Part shown: positions 33,899 to 41,496 of the stretch, piece by piece
How the letters are laid out: each line of letters starts with the position of its first letter
Numbering within the stretch: the first letter of the stretch is position 1
Source of the DNA: Fen-330 sp050008465
GTDB taxonomy: Bacteria; Acidobacteriota; Terriglobia; Bryobacterales; Bryobacteraceae
DNA length: 64,000 nt
Assembly: GCA_050008465.1 (NCBI GenBank)
Contig: JBEKMO010000006.1
Coordinates: 28,418-92,417 of the forward strand
Reading direction: 5' to 3'
The notes under the pieces: generated by a model
The model's input: only the letters and a program-made list of their open reading frames with translations
Databases searched by the model: none
What the model was told of the DNA's origin: nothing
Program-made: the position numbers and the translations under genes

Positions 33899-34432
33899 TC
33901 AGATCTCGGCCACCTGCGCTTGCTGCGTCAACTGCCGCAACTGGTCCCGCATCGCCTCCAGAGAGGAAACCAGCCGGCGCACATCCACCCTGCCGATCCC
34001 CAACGTCTGGAGCCCCAGCCGGAACTCCACCACCAGCATGGCGTAGCTGAACAGCAGACGCTGCTTCAGCAGCGTGGTGGCCAGATCCGGGCGGTCCTGC
34101 GCGGCATGCACCAGCACCGTCTTGGCCGCCGTGGACAGCCGGTCAAAGTCCCGGCGCAGACAGCGCAGGTAGTGCCGGAACACCCGCCGCCGCTCGGCCT
34201 GCAGTCTCCTGGAGATCCTAGGATGGAATCCGGGTTGCGCCGCCAGAAAATCGTAGTCGTCCTCGACAAACAGCCGCTCCATCGGCCGATATCGCGCGAT
34301 GGAGAAATCACGGCACCACTCCAAGTCGGCGTCCGCCTCCTTGGGCCGCGAAATCAGCCGCCGGAACAGGAAGAAAAACGCCACGGCAGCCAGGACGGCC
34401 AGCGCTGCGGCACCCGCATAGGCGAAGTTCAT
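33899..34432 (-). CDS. Membrane-anchored helical protein of unknown function
   Basis: 177 residues from the ATG at 34432. One N-terminal membrane segment (AGAAALAVLAAVAFFFLFRR) precedes a cytoplasmic helical domain with many Arg/Gln and long amphipathic helices (RISRRLQAERRRVFRHYLRC; LLFSYAMLVVEFRLGLQTLG). No motif recognised. Possibly co-transcribed with the membrane protein gene upstream (108 bases apart). Confidence 0.55.
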   Translation of the reverse strand: MNFAYAGAAALAVLAAVAFFFLFRRLISRPKEADADLEWCRDFSIARYRPMERLFVEDDYDFLAAQPGFHPRISRRLQAERRRVFRHYLRCLRRDFDRLSTAAKTVLVHAAQDRPDLATTLLKQRLLFSYAMLVVEFRLGLQTLGIGRVDVRRLVSSLEAMRDQLRQLTQQAQVAEI

Positions 34433-34540
34433 CGGTGGCGCCTCCCTATTAGCGCCGAGTCCAGCATAATCTACACGCCACCGGAATTGCAATCGATTTC
34501 GGAGGTTTACAGACTATTCTTATCTCTAATGTACGATGTA

Positions 34541-35359
34541 TTACTTACGAGCTGCCCGCAAAAGGGTGGAGTTGATGGCCGCCAGATGCCCTACCAGCTC
34601 CTCCTCATGGCCCTCCGCCCAGCGCGGCCGCAGCCGCACCTTGGCGCTCTCCCCTGCCCGGTTGAGCAAGCAGACCCACACCACCAGACACACCAGCGTC
34701 ACGCAAGACGCCAAAACGCTCACCACTTGGGTCACCCCGCTTCCCGCCAGGTTCCGCAGCAGGACCACCAGCGTCACACTGAGGAAATACCCCGCGTAGA
34801 CGATGCAGTGCACCACCACATTCCGGCTCAGCGGCACCGGATACCACGCCAGGAAGCACGAGATGACCAGCAGGAAAATCACCAGGCTGGAGGCCACGCT
34901 GCGGTCGATCGCCAAGAACAGGCGCACGATCGGGTACTTCTCGGCCGGATTGCTCAGGTCCGCCTGCAATGTCAGGACGGAAATCGCGACTCCAATCGCC
35001 AACCCGGTCAAGAGCACCCATCGCCCCAGGCTGGCGATCCCTTTGTAGTTCTGGAGCACCAGCGAATACAGCTCGAGCACCACCACGACCCAGAAGACCC
35101 ACACTGCGGGGTCGGTCAGCAACCACACCCAGCCGTACGCATTCGTCGCGAACGGGGTGTTCGGCTTGCGCTCGAACAGCCTCACTCCCCAAGGCACGGC
35201 GATCAGCAGCACAGCTCGCAGGACTCGGAACAGCAGGTAGGCGGAAAAGCAACCGTAACTGCGGTGCAGCCCGGTCATCCGCAGCCGCAGGAAGAGCAAA
35301 AGGTGGCCCGCGATCGTCAACCACCAGACGTACTCCAAGACCAGCTCGAGCCTAGACAT
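34541..35359 (-). CDS. Polytopic membrane protein of unknown function
   Basis: 272 residues from the ATG at 35359. Seven to eight hydrophobic segments (YVWWLTIAGHLLLFLRL; WVFWVVVVLELYSLVL; WVLLTGLAIGVAISVL; SLVIFLLVISCFLAWYPV; CIVYAGYFLSVTLVVLL; CVTLVCLVVWVCLL) with short loops and a charged C-terminal tail. Proteins with this profile are frequent in Acidobacteriota and have no assigned function. No signal for transport motifs. Neighbouring small genes give no functional clue. Confidence 0.6.
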   Translation of the reverse strand: MSRLELVLEYVWWLTIAGHLLLFLRLRMTGLHRSYGCFSAYLLFRVLRAVLLIAVPWGVRLFERKPNTPFATNAYGWVWLLTDPAVWVFWVVVVLELYSLVLQNYKGIASLGRWVLLTGLAIGVAISVLTLQADLSNPAEKYPIVRLFLAIDRSVASSLVIFLLVISCFLAWYPVPLSRNVVVHCIVYAGYFLSVTLVVLLRNLAGSGVTQVVSVLASCVTLVCLVVWVCLLNRAGESAKVRLRPRWAEGHEEELVGHLAAINSTLLRAARK

Positions 35360-35531
35360 GGCCGGCGCCGACACGCACAATCCGATTCTAGCATCGGCGA
35401 ACCGGTTCACCACCAGAATCTACTCAGGGGATTTGCTCTGAGGGCGCCCCGCAGGGCACCTTAGGACGCACCACCAGCGCCAGCCTGGCGCGGGGCTATC
35501 TCGGCGGGCCACCTCGTGGTCTGTGGTGGGC

Positions 35532-35645
35532 TTACCTCGCGTCCGGGCAGGGGAAGCACTGCGGAATCGGATCATACTGTCGATCCACCATCACGCCCGC
35601 CATGCCCAGGGCCAGAATCAATGCGAAAACGGCTTTCAGCAACAT
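35532..35645 (-). CDS. Tiny exported or membrane peptide with a CFPC motif
   Basis: 37 residues, too short for usual gene callers. Perfect AAGGAG lies nine bases before the ATG at 35645. The peptide is a hydrophobic leader (LLKAVFALILALGMAGVMV) followed by DRQYDPIPQCFPCPDAR, with two cysteines two residues apart. The combination of a strong ribosome binding site, leader and CxxC-like pair argues for a real secreted or anchored micropeptide. Function unknown. Confidence 0.55.
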   Translation of the reverse strand: MLLKAVFALILALGMAGVMVDRQYDPIPQCFPCPDAR

Positions 35646-35736
35646 GGGTTGTTTCTCCTTTGATATTAAGGGCTTCTACCTATACAGGAACAGCGTATAT
35701 GCTTCCGGCCCCCGCGCCGTCCCGGCCCTCCATATT

Positions 35737-35750
35737 TTCTGAATTCAGAA
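35737..35750. promoter_or_regulatory. Palindromic operator candidate, site 1
   Basis: TTCTGAATTCAGAA, a 14-bp perfect palindrome, followed by CAGAA as in the larger site at 37293-37316. It is about 90 bases before the gene at 35840, so it may control that gene. Confidence 0.5.
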
Positions 35751-35839
35751 CAGAACTGCCCGCCCGGCCCACTCCCCGGATATTGCTAGGGGAATCTCGG
35801 TTTTCGTGTAGAATAGGGAGTAAATCAGCAGCGCGCTGT

Positions 35840-36298
35840 ATGAACCGTTATCCGTCCAAGGGGAGCCTGGAACGAGGCGCCGCTTCCGACCTGTGGCGAA
35901 ACACGCTCTCCCAGATCCCGAGCGTCTTCGGCCGCTTGGTTTATCTCTGTTCGCTCCGCGACCCCAACAGCGGCCTGTATCAGCACTACGGCCTGGCCCA
36001 GGTCTTCAGTGACGAGGAGGCCGACCGCGTGCTTCGCCAGAGTCACGAACAGACCTTCGCCGAGTGGCTCTGTTTCAATTTGGAACAGCAGAAGGCCGAC
36101 CTCGACCTGTACCTGGCGGGCCTGAACGGCAACCGCCGCACCATCCTGGACACCTGGATTCGCCTGACGCCGTACCGCGGCCTGATCCCCTCGGTGGTCC
36201 GCGAGGTCGAGCGGCGGCTCTATCTGTCCGACCTGGAAACGATCCTCGAGCTGCTCAAGAACGAGTACGGCGTCGCTTCCCCTGATCCAGACGCATAG
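35840..36298 (+). CDS. Cytosolic helical protein of unknown function
   Basis: 152 residues from the ATG at 35840. All-helical, polar and without a signal peptide: SVFGRLVYLCSLRDPNSGLY, HEQTFAEWLCFNLEQQKADL and IPSVVREVERRLYLSDLETI. I do not recognise a family. A palindromic operator candidate lies upstream and the gene overlaps the 3' end of the convergent XRE/S24-like regulator by 44 bases, so regulation by that protein is a reasonable guess. Confidence 0.6.
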   Translation: MNRYPSKGSLERGAASDLWRNTLSQIPSVFGRLVYLCSLRDPNSGLYQHYGLAQVFSDEEADRVLRQSHEQTFAEWLCFNLEQQKADLDLYLAGLNGNRRTILDTWIRLTPYRGLIPSVVREVERRLYLSDLETILELLKNEYGVASPDPDA

Positions 36299-37040
36299 CC
36301 ACCGCGGTCACCTGGCCAATCACGTCGATCTCGTCGGGATACAGGAACATCTCCGGACTGCACTGGGATGCCGGGTGCGGCTGCAACAGCAGGTGGTTGC
36401 CCGTCACGTTGCACCAGCAGCAGGCGTAACCCTTCCGATGCTCGAAGAAGTAGATCGGCCGCTCGAATTCGCTGGCCCAGACGCTCTCGCTCACCTTGCG
36501 CCGCGTCTCGTCGATCACCACCAGCGAGCCGGGCTGCAACAGCGGGTACATCGACCAGTCCTCCGTGCCCACAAACCCGTAGCGGTGGTTCTTCAGGTCC
36601 ATTCCGTCCAGCAGCATCAGCGGCAGCTTCCCCCAGCGCTGGATCAGCCGGCTCAAGTACGTCGTGCGCCGAAGGTCTATGCCGGGGTCCAGGGAGAGCG
36701 GGACCTGAACCTCGCCGTGCGAGTTCGGCTGGAAGCCGATCGGGTGCGTGCGCTCGATTTCGACCACGCTCACCGAATCCCCGGCCAGCGCCACCAAATC
36801 CACCCCATACCATTCCAGAACCTCCGTCACGTCCAGCCGGTAGATCGCGCACAGCGAGTAGAGCCGGTAGATCGTGGGAACCGTGCCCTTGTTCTCGATG
36901 TCCGCCAACCGGCTCAGCGCAATAATGAACTCATCGTTCTTGTGCCGCTCGGCGAGGCGCAGACTCGCTTCCTCGACGTCCCGATAGCGGAGGTTGAGCC
37001 GTTCTCGGGCACGTTTGAGTTTCTGTCCGGCTTCCTCCAT
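36255..37040 (-). CDS. XRE-type regulator with S24-like C-terminal domain
   Basis: 261 residues from the ATG at 37040, with GAGAGGA at the right distance. An N-terminal helix-turn-helix (about 1-75: LKRARERLNLRYRDVEEASL, IIALSRLADIENKGTVPTIY) is followed by a C-terminal fold like the LexA/CI S24 domain, with the Ser of TEDWSMYPLLQPGSLVVID. I cannot place the matching catalytic Lys (the region reads RKGYACCWCN), so self-cleavage is doubtful. Two matching palindromes flank the gene at 35737 and 37293 and are the obvious binding-site candidates. It may control ubiX-pheA and the small gene at 35840. Confidence 0.75.
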   Translation of the reverse strand: MEEAGQKLKRARERLNLRYRDVEEASLRLAERHKNDEFIIALSRLADIENKGTVPTIYRLYSLCAIYRLDVTEVLEWYGVDLVALAGDSVSVVEIERTHPIGFQPNSHGEVQVPLSLDPGIDLRRTTYLSRLIQRWGKLPLMLLDGMDLKNHRYGFVGTEDWSMYPLLQPGSLVVIDETRRKVSESVWASEFERPIYFFEHRKGYACCWCNVTGNHLLLQPHPASQCSPEMFLYPDEIDVIGQVTAVAMRLDQGKRRRTRS

Positions 37041-37140
37041 GCTATGATCCTCTCTCGGCGGGTTCTGCCGCCCGGAGAGCGTTCCCCGTGGCCCGGGGCT
37101 GGATGCCGCGAACCAGGAGCCCGTGGTCACGGTCCCGGCG

Positions 37141-37164
37141 GGCACAGGCGCAAACGCCTGCGCC
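37141..37164. repeat. REP-like hairpin in the ubiX upstream region
   Basis: GGCACAGGCG and CGCCTGCGCC around a CAAA loop (37141-37164), with one mismatch. The flanking GAGCCCGTGG (37118-37127) also occurs at the 15119 REP-like element. Confidence 0.4.
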
Positions 37165-37292
37165 ACATGATGAATCAGTGGCTTGGCTGCCCACCCGGAC
37201 AGCTTTTCGCCTGTCAGGAGCCTCGCCGCGGGTTGCTGGCTTCGGTTGAATTATAGCGGTGAGAAGGCGGCAGGGCAAGAGACTTGGAGCAT

Positions 37293-37316
37293 TTCTGTTC
37301 TGAATTCAGAACAGAA
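37293..37316. promoter_or_regulatory. 24-bp perfect palindrome, operator candidate, site 2
   Basis: Half-site TTCTGTTCTGAA (37293-37304) is followed by its exact reverse complement. It ends 18 bases before the ubiX start, inside the leader or promoter, so a bound repressor would block ubiX expression. The core matches the palindrome at 35737-35750. Confidence 0.6.
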
Positions 37317-37334
37317 TCTTGGGGAGAACTCGTT

Positions 37335-37928
37335 TTGCGCATCATCGTGGCCATCAGCGGAGCCAGCGGCGCCATCTATGGGGTACGGCTCGTGGAGAAA
37401 CTCCGCGCCAATCCCGCCGTCGAGCTGCACTTACTTCTGAGCCGTTCCGCGGAACGCACCCTGCACCTGGAAACCGGGTGGAGGGCCGCCGACCTCCGGG
37501 CGCTCGCCCATTTCTCCTACCCGATCGCGGATGTGGGCGCCCGGCTGGCCAGCGGCTCCTTTCCAATCCACGGCATGGTGGTGGCGCCCTGTTCCATTCG
37601 CACCATGTCTTCAATCGCCGCAGGCATTAGCTCCAATCTTCTGCTCCGCGCCGCGGACGTCACCCTCAAGGAACGGCGTAAGCTGGTCCTCATGGTCCGG
37701 GAATCCCCGTTTCACCTGGGGCATCTGCGTTCCATGGTCGCTCTTACCGAGATGGGGGCCATCATCGCTCCCCCGATTCCCGGCTTCTACCACAAGCCCC
37801 AGAGCATCCTCGAGCTGGTCGACCACAGCGTGGACCGAGTGCTCGACCTGCTGGGATTACCCGCCCAGGATGCCCGGCGCTGGGACCCCCACCCGGGACA
37901 CCCCCCAGGCCACCCGCAAGGAGAATGA
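37335..37928 (+). CDS. ubiX: Flavin prenyltransferase UbiX
   Basis: 197 residues from a TTG at 37335, preceded by GGGGAGA at eight bases; no ATG lies in range. The family signature is complete: IIVAISGASGAIYGVRLVE for FMN binding, APCSIRTMSSIAAGISSNLLLRAADV and LMVRESPFHLGHLRSM. UbiX makes prenylated FMN for UbiD-type decarboxylases; no ubiD is seen in the window. The Pro/Gly-rich tail is unusual. It is one base from the pheA start and under a palindromic operator candidate. Confidence 0.9.
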   Translation: MRIIVAISGASGAIYGVRLVEKLRANPAVELHLLLSRSAERTLHLETGWRAADLRALAHFSYPIADVGARLASGSFPIHGMVVAPCSIRTMSSIAAGISSNLLLRAADVTLKERRKLVLMVRESPFHLGHLRSMVALTEMGAIIAPPIPGFYHKPQSILELVDHSVDRVLDLLGLPAQDARRWDPHPGHPPGHPQGE

Positions 37929-37929
37929 G

Positions 37930-38784
37930 ATGAAGAAGACCGTCCCCCGAGCTGCCTTCCAGGGCGAGCCGGGAGCCTTCAGCCAGGAGGCCCTTCAAAG
38001 GCTCCTTGGAGAGCGCGCCGAAGCTGTCCCTTGTCAACGATTTGAAGATGTTTTCCTCAAGCTAAAGGATAAGTCTGTGTCCGCCGCCGTCATCCCCATC
38101 GAGAATACCCTGGCGGGCTCGGTCCACGAGAACTACGACCACCTCCTCCATTTCGACTTCCAGATCTGCGGCGAGACCAATGTCCGCATCAATCACAACC
38201 TCATCGCCGCTCCGGGCGTGCGCTTCCGTGACCTTCGCCGCGTCTACTCCCACCCGGTCGCCCTGAACCAGTGCTTGCGGTTCTTCTCCGAGCACCCGGG
38301 GCTGGAGAAGGTCCCTTTCTATGACACTGCCGGCAGCGTCAAGATGATCATGGAGGAACAGCGCACCGACGCGGCCGCCATCGCCTCCGCTGTTGCCGCC
38401 GAGATTTACGGTGCACGCATCCTGCGCCGCTCGCTTGAGGACGATCGCCGCAACTACACCCGCTTCTTCCTCCTTCGCCGGCCCGAGGATATCGATCGCG
38501 ACCCGCGACGCGCCAGCCGCGGCCAGGAGTGGAAGACCTCGCTGGTATTCTCCACCCGGAACACCCCCGGCGCACTGTTCCGAGCCCTCAGCGCTTTCGC
38601 CCTTCGCGATGTCAATCTCACCAAAATCGAATCCCGCCCGCTGCGCGGAAAGCCCTGGGAGTACCTCTTCTACCTGGATTTGCTGGGGCGGGTCGACGAT
38701 CAGACAGTCCGCAACGCCCTGGGCCACCTCCAGGAGTTGGCCGACTTCCTCCGCGTCCTCGGATGCTACCCAAAGGGCGACTAA
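37930..38784 (+). CDS. pheA: Prephenate dehydratase
   Basis: 284 residues. The PDT domain (1-185) has AAFQGEPGAFSQEAL, VIPIENTLAGSVHENYD and the catalytic TRF in NYTRFFLL. An ACT regulatory domain follows (about 205-280) with NTPGALFRALSAFALRDVNL and the ESRP motif of phenylalanine binding. It converts prephenate to phenylpyruvate with feedback by Phe. No chorismate mutase part, so a monofunctional enzyme. Translation is likely coupled to ubiX. An MFS gene follows after three bases. Confidence 0.92.
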   Translation: MKKTVPRAAFQGEPGAFSQEALQRLLGERAEAVPCQRFEDVFLKLKDKSVSAAVIPIENTLAGSVHENYDHLLHFDFQICGETNVRINHNLIAAPGVRFRDLRRVYSHPVALNQCLRFFSEHPGLEKVPFYDTAGSVKMIMEEQRTDAAAIASAVAAEIYGARILRRSLEDDRRNYTRFFLLRRPEDIDRDPRRASRGQEWKTSLVFSTRNTPGALFRALSAFALRDVNLTKIESRPLRGKPWEYLFYLDLLGRVDDQTVRNALGHLQELADFLRVLGCYPKGD

Positions 38785-38787
38785 GGC

Positions 38788-39996
38788 GTGCAGGCTTCCC
38801 GCTGGGTCCCCACGGCGTCGATGCTCGCCGTCTCTCTCATCAGTTACATCGACCGCAACACACTGGCCCTGCTCGCCCCCACCATCCTTGAGAAAACGCA
38901 CCTGTCCGGCTTTCAGTATGGGTTCGTCATCTCGGCGTTCTCGGTGGCCTACACCATCGGAAACCCGGTCTGGGGGCGCGCGCTCGACCGCTTCGGCCTG
39001 CGGCTCGGGATGCTGGCCGCGGTGTCGCTTTGGACCGTCGCCTCGGTGTCCCACGGGTTCGCGACGGGTTTCGTGAGCTTCGCCATCGCGCGTGCCTTGC
39101 TCGGTTTTGGCGAGGGAGCAACCTTCCCCGGCGGCCTGCGCACGGTGATGCAGACGCTCGAGCCCACCCAGTACGCGCGCGGTTTGGCGGTCGCTTACAG
39201 CGGCGGCTCGCTCGGAGCGATCATCACCCCGCTTCTGGTGAATCCCATCGCGGTGAAGTGGGGTTGGCAGGCTGGCTTCTGGTTCACTGGCCTGGTCGGG
39301 CTGAGCTGGCTGGCCCTTTGGCTGGTGGTCAGCCGCCGCCCCGACGTGCGTTCGCCTATCCACGCCGACGCGCCGCCGGCCCGCGCCAAGGCCGCCCCCC
39401 GGTTCACGGACCGCCGTCTCTGGGGTTTCATGCTGGCCTATGCTTTTGGCGCCCTGCCCCTCGGTTTTGTCCTCTACCAGGCCGCGATCTACCTCAACCA
39501 GGCTTGGGGCATGTCGCAGACCGAGGTCGGCAAGGTGCTCTGGATACCTCCAGTCGGCTGGGAACTCGGTTATTTCTTCTGGGGCTGGCTCTGCGACCGC
39601 ATGTGCCGCGCCTCCGCCGACCCGCTCCGCGCTCTCCGCCGGCTGATGGCCGCTGCCATGCTGCTGGGCCTCCCTCTGGCGTTAGTGCCCTGGACCCACA
39701 GGTTCAGCCTGGTCCTGTGCGAGTTGTTCTTGGCCATGTTCGTCGCCGGCGGGTTCATCATCCTGGCGATGGCCTACGCTACCGAGACCTACTCCGGTGC
39801 GCACTCCGGACTAATCGCCGGCCTGGGAGCGGGCGCCTGGAGCGGAGCGGTCGCCCTCCTCATGCCGTTGTTCGGCCGCCTGTTCGACCTCCACCGCGCG
39901 GACTCAGCCTTCGTACTCGCCGCCCTCTCCCCCGTGCTGGGTTACGGCCTCTGGCTGTGGGCCAGCCGCCAATCAGCCGATAGACTATGGATATGA
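38788..39996 (+). CDS. MFS transporter, anion:cation symporter type
   Basis: 402 residues, GTG start. Twelve membrane segments. The first helix ends SYIDRNTLALLAP, and the loop after TM2 is GNPVWGRALDRFGLRLGM, an MFS motif A variant. ARALLGFGEGATFPGGLRTV is typical of the ACS subfamily (hexuronate, galactarate or phthalate transporters). An organic acid:H+ symporter is the best guess; substrate unknown. Genes upstream make aromatic precursors, but this is not evidence of substrate. Overlaps the following gene start. Confidence 0.8.
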   Translation: MQASRWVPTASMLAVSLISYIDRNTLALLAPTILEKTHLSGFQYGFVISAFSVAYTIGNPVWGRALDRFGLRLGMLAAVSLWTVASVSHGFATGFVSFAIARALLGFGEGATFPGGLRTVMQTLEPTQYARGLAVAYSGGSLGAIITPLLVNPIAVKWGWQAGFWFTGLVGLSWLALWLVVSRRPDVRSPIHADAPPARAKAAPRFTDRRLWGFMLAYAFGALPLGFVLYQAAIYLNQAWGMSQTEVGKVLWIPPVGWELGYFFWGWLCDRMCRASADPLRALRRLMAAAMLLGLPLALVPWTHRFSLVLCELFLAMFVAGGFIILAMAYATETYSGAHSGLIAGLGAGAWSGAVALLMPLFGRLFDLHRADSAFVLAALSPVLGYGLWLWASRQSADRLWI

Positions 39997-41477
39997 GGAA
40001 CTCAAGGCTTCCCGTCGCGGCCGCGGCGATCCTCTGGACCGTCATCGCGGCCGAGTCCTGCGCCGCCCCTCCAGACTGGACTACCCACAAGGACCGGAAC
40101 GGATTCACGGTGTCGCTTCCTCCGGGCTGGAAGGCTGCGGCGGACCGCAAGTCTGGCCGCGTGGCGATCGATGGCCCGGCACGCCAGCAGGTAGTGGTGT
40201 GGCCAGTATTCCTGCCCGCGGGCCTCCAGCGGGCATCCGCCGGGGCCGTCCTGCGCCGGCTCGCGGCGTCGGCCGGCTTCGGCTCGTACGCTTGGCGAGA
40301 GCCGCTGGTCGTCGGCGATGCCACAATCCGCTTCGCGGGCTCCTCCGGCGACCGCGCGGCCGTGGCCTCCTTCACATGGGCGGCCAGCGCCAAAGGCACG
40401 GCCGGCTACCTCTTCATCACCGCTGCGCCGTCGGCTGCCTACTGCGGCCAAGAGGCGGCCTTCACGGGGATTCTGGAAAGCTTCCGCGCCGCGGGCGCAC
40501 CCGCCAAGGATGTGCCGGGTGCGTTGCCGTTCGTCCAGTGGCGCGACCCTCTGGAAGGCGCGTTCACCGCGCAAGTGCCCTCCGGCTGGACGGTCGAGGG
40601 CGGTCTCTTCCGCGTCGCCTCGGTGGACGTGCGCTCCGCCCTGGACATCACCTCCCCCGACCGGCAGGTCCGCATTACCTTCGGCGACCGGAACATGCCC
40701 CCGTTTGTCGAACCGGACCAGATGCTGGCCATGGCGGGCATCCGCGAGGGCTCGCCCTACTCGCCGGGCTACGGCGTGGTTTTCCTGGTACAGCGGTATC
40801 TGCCGGGCGCGGAGTTCGCCCGGCAGTACGTCGCGCTGAGGCCGGCCAAGGGCTGCGCGAATTTGGTGTTCACGGAGAACCGCAGCCGGCCGGACATCGA
40901 CAACGTCGTCAACGGGGTCTACCGCCGCTTCGCGGCGGCGGGCATGTCGCTTGAGCTTCGCTCGGGAGACGCCTCGTTCACCTGTCAGGAGAACGGGCAG
41001 CCCATGGCGGGATACTACTTCGCCGGAACCTTGCGAACCCGCGCCGCATCCATGCCCGGCGGCAACTGGCACGTGGAGCACCTGCTCGGGTATGTGGCTG
41101 CTCGCGAGAAGGCGGCGCTGGCGCAGCAGGTCATGGAACGCATCGTGGCCTCCATCGCCATCAATCCCGACTGGGCGCGCCGCCAGCAGCAGACCACCAT
41201 GGAAACCTCGCGCATTGTGGCCGAGACCAGCGCGGCGATCTCCAAGGTCTCCAGCGACACCTACTGGAGCCGCCAGCGAAGCAACGACGAGCTGAGCCGC
41301 CGCCGCTCGAACGCGACCCTGGGCGTCGAAGACGTGATCGATCCCGCCACCGGGCGCCAAATCCAGGTGGAAAGCGGCTCCAACTACTACTGGATCGACG
41401 CACGGGGCGCCATCGTGGGCACTGAAACCCACACCCTGCCCAGTATCGATTTCCGCGCCCTGACCCGGCTGCCCTGA
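39987..41477 (+). CDS. Exported protein of unknown function
   Basis: 496 residues, ATG at 39987 overlapping the transporter stop; the ATG at 39993 gives an ATGA overlap and is also likely. A signal peptide is present (LPVAAAAILWTVIAAESCAA). Two related beta domains follow: DRNGFTVSLPPGWKAAADRK (about 35-165) and RDPLEGAFTAQVPSGWTVEG (about 185-325), the PsbP/DUF-like 'F(T)V.LP.GW' pattern, so an internal duplication. The C-terminal 100 residues are helical and polar. Envelope role unknown. Confidence 0.6.
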   Translation: MDMRNSRLPVAAAAILWTVIAAESCAAPPDWTTHKDRNGFTVSLPPGWKAAADRKSGRVAIDGPARQQVVVWPVFLPAGLQRASAGAVLRRLAASAGFGSYAWREPLVVGDATIRFAGSSGDRAAVASFTWAASAKGTAGYLFITAAPSAAYCGQEAAFTGILESFRAAGAPAKDVPGALPFVQWRDPLEGAFTAQVPSGWTVEGGLFRVASVDVRSALDITSPDRQVRITFGDRNMPPFVEPDQMLAMAGIREGSPYSPGYGVVFLVQRYLPGAEFARQYVALRPAKGCANLVFTENRSRPDIDNVVNGVYRRFAAAGMSLELRSGDASFTCQENGQPMAGYYFAGTLRTRAASMPGGNWHVEHLLGYVAAREKAALAQQVMERIVASIAINPDWARRQQQTTMETSRIVAETSAAISKVSSDTYWSRQRSNDELSRRRSNATLGVEDVIDPATGRQIQVESGSNYYWIDARGAIVGTETHTLPSIDFRALTRLP

Positions 41478-41496
41478 GCCCCGCGCTTGCAGCGGC

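Noticed and set aside
37293..37316. Palindrome considered as a LexA box
   Set aside because: The half-sites are arranged as TTCTGTTCTGAA outward, opposite to the GAAC...GTTC order of Gram-positive or actinobacterial LexA boxes, so the SOS reading is not supported; the adjacent XRE/S24-like protein is the better candidate.
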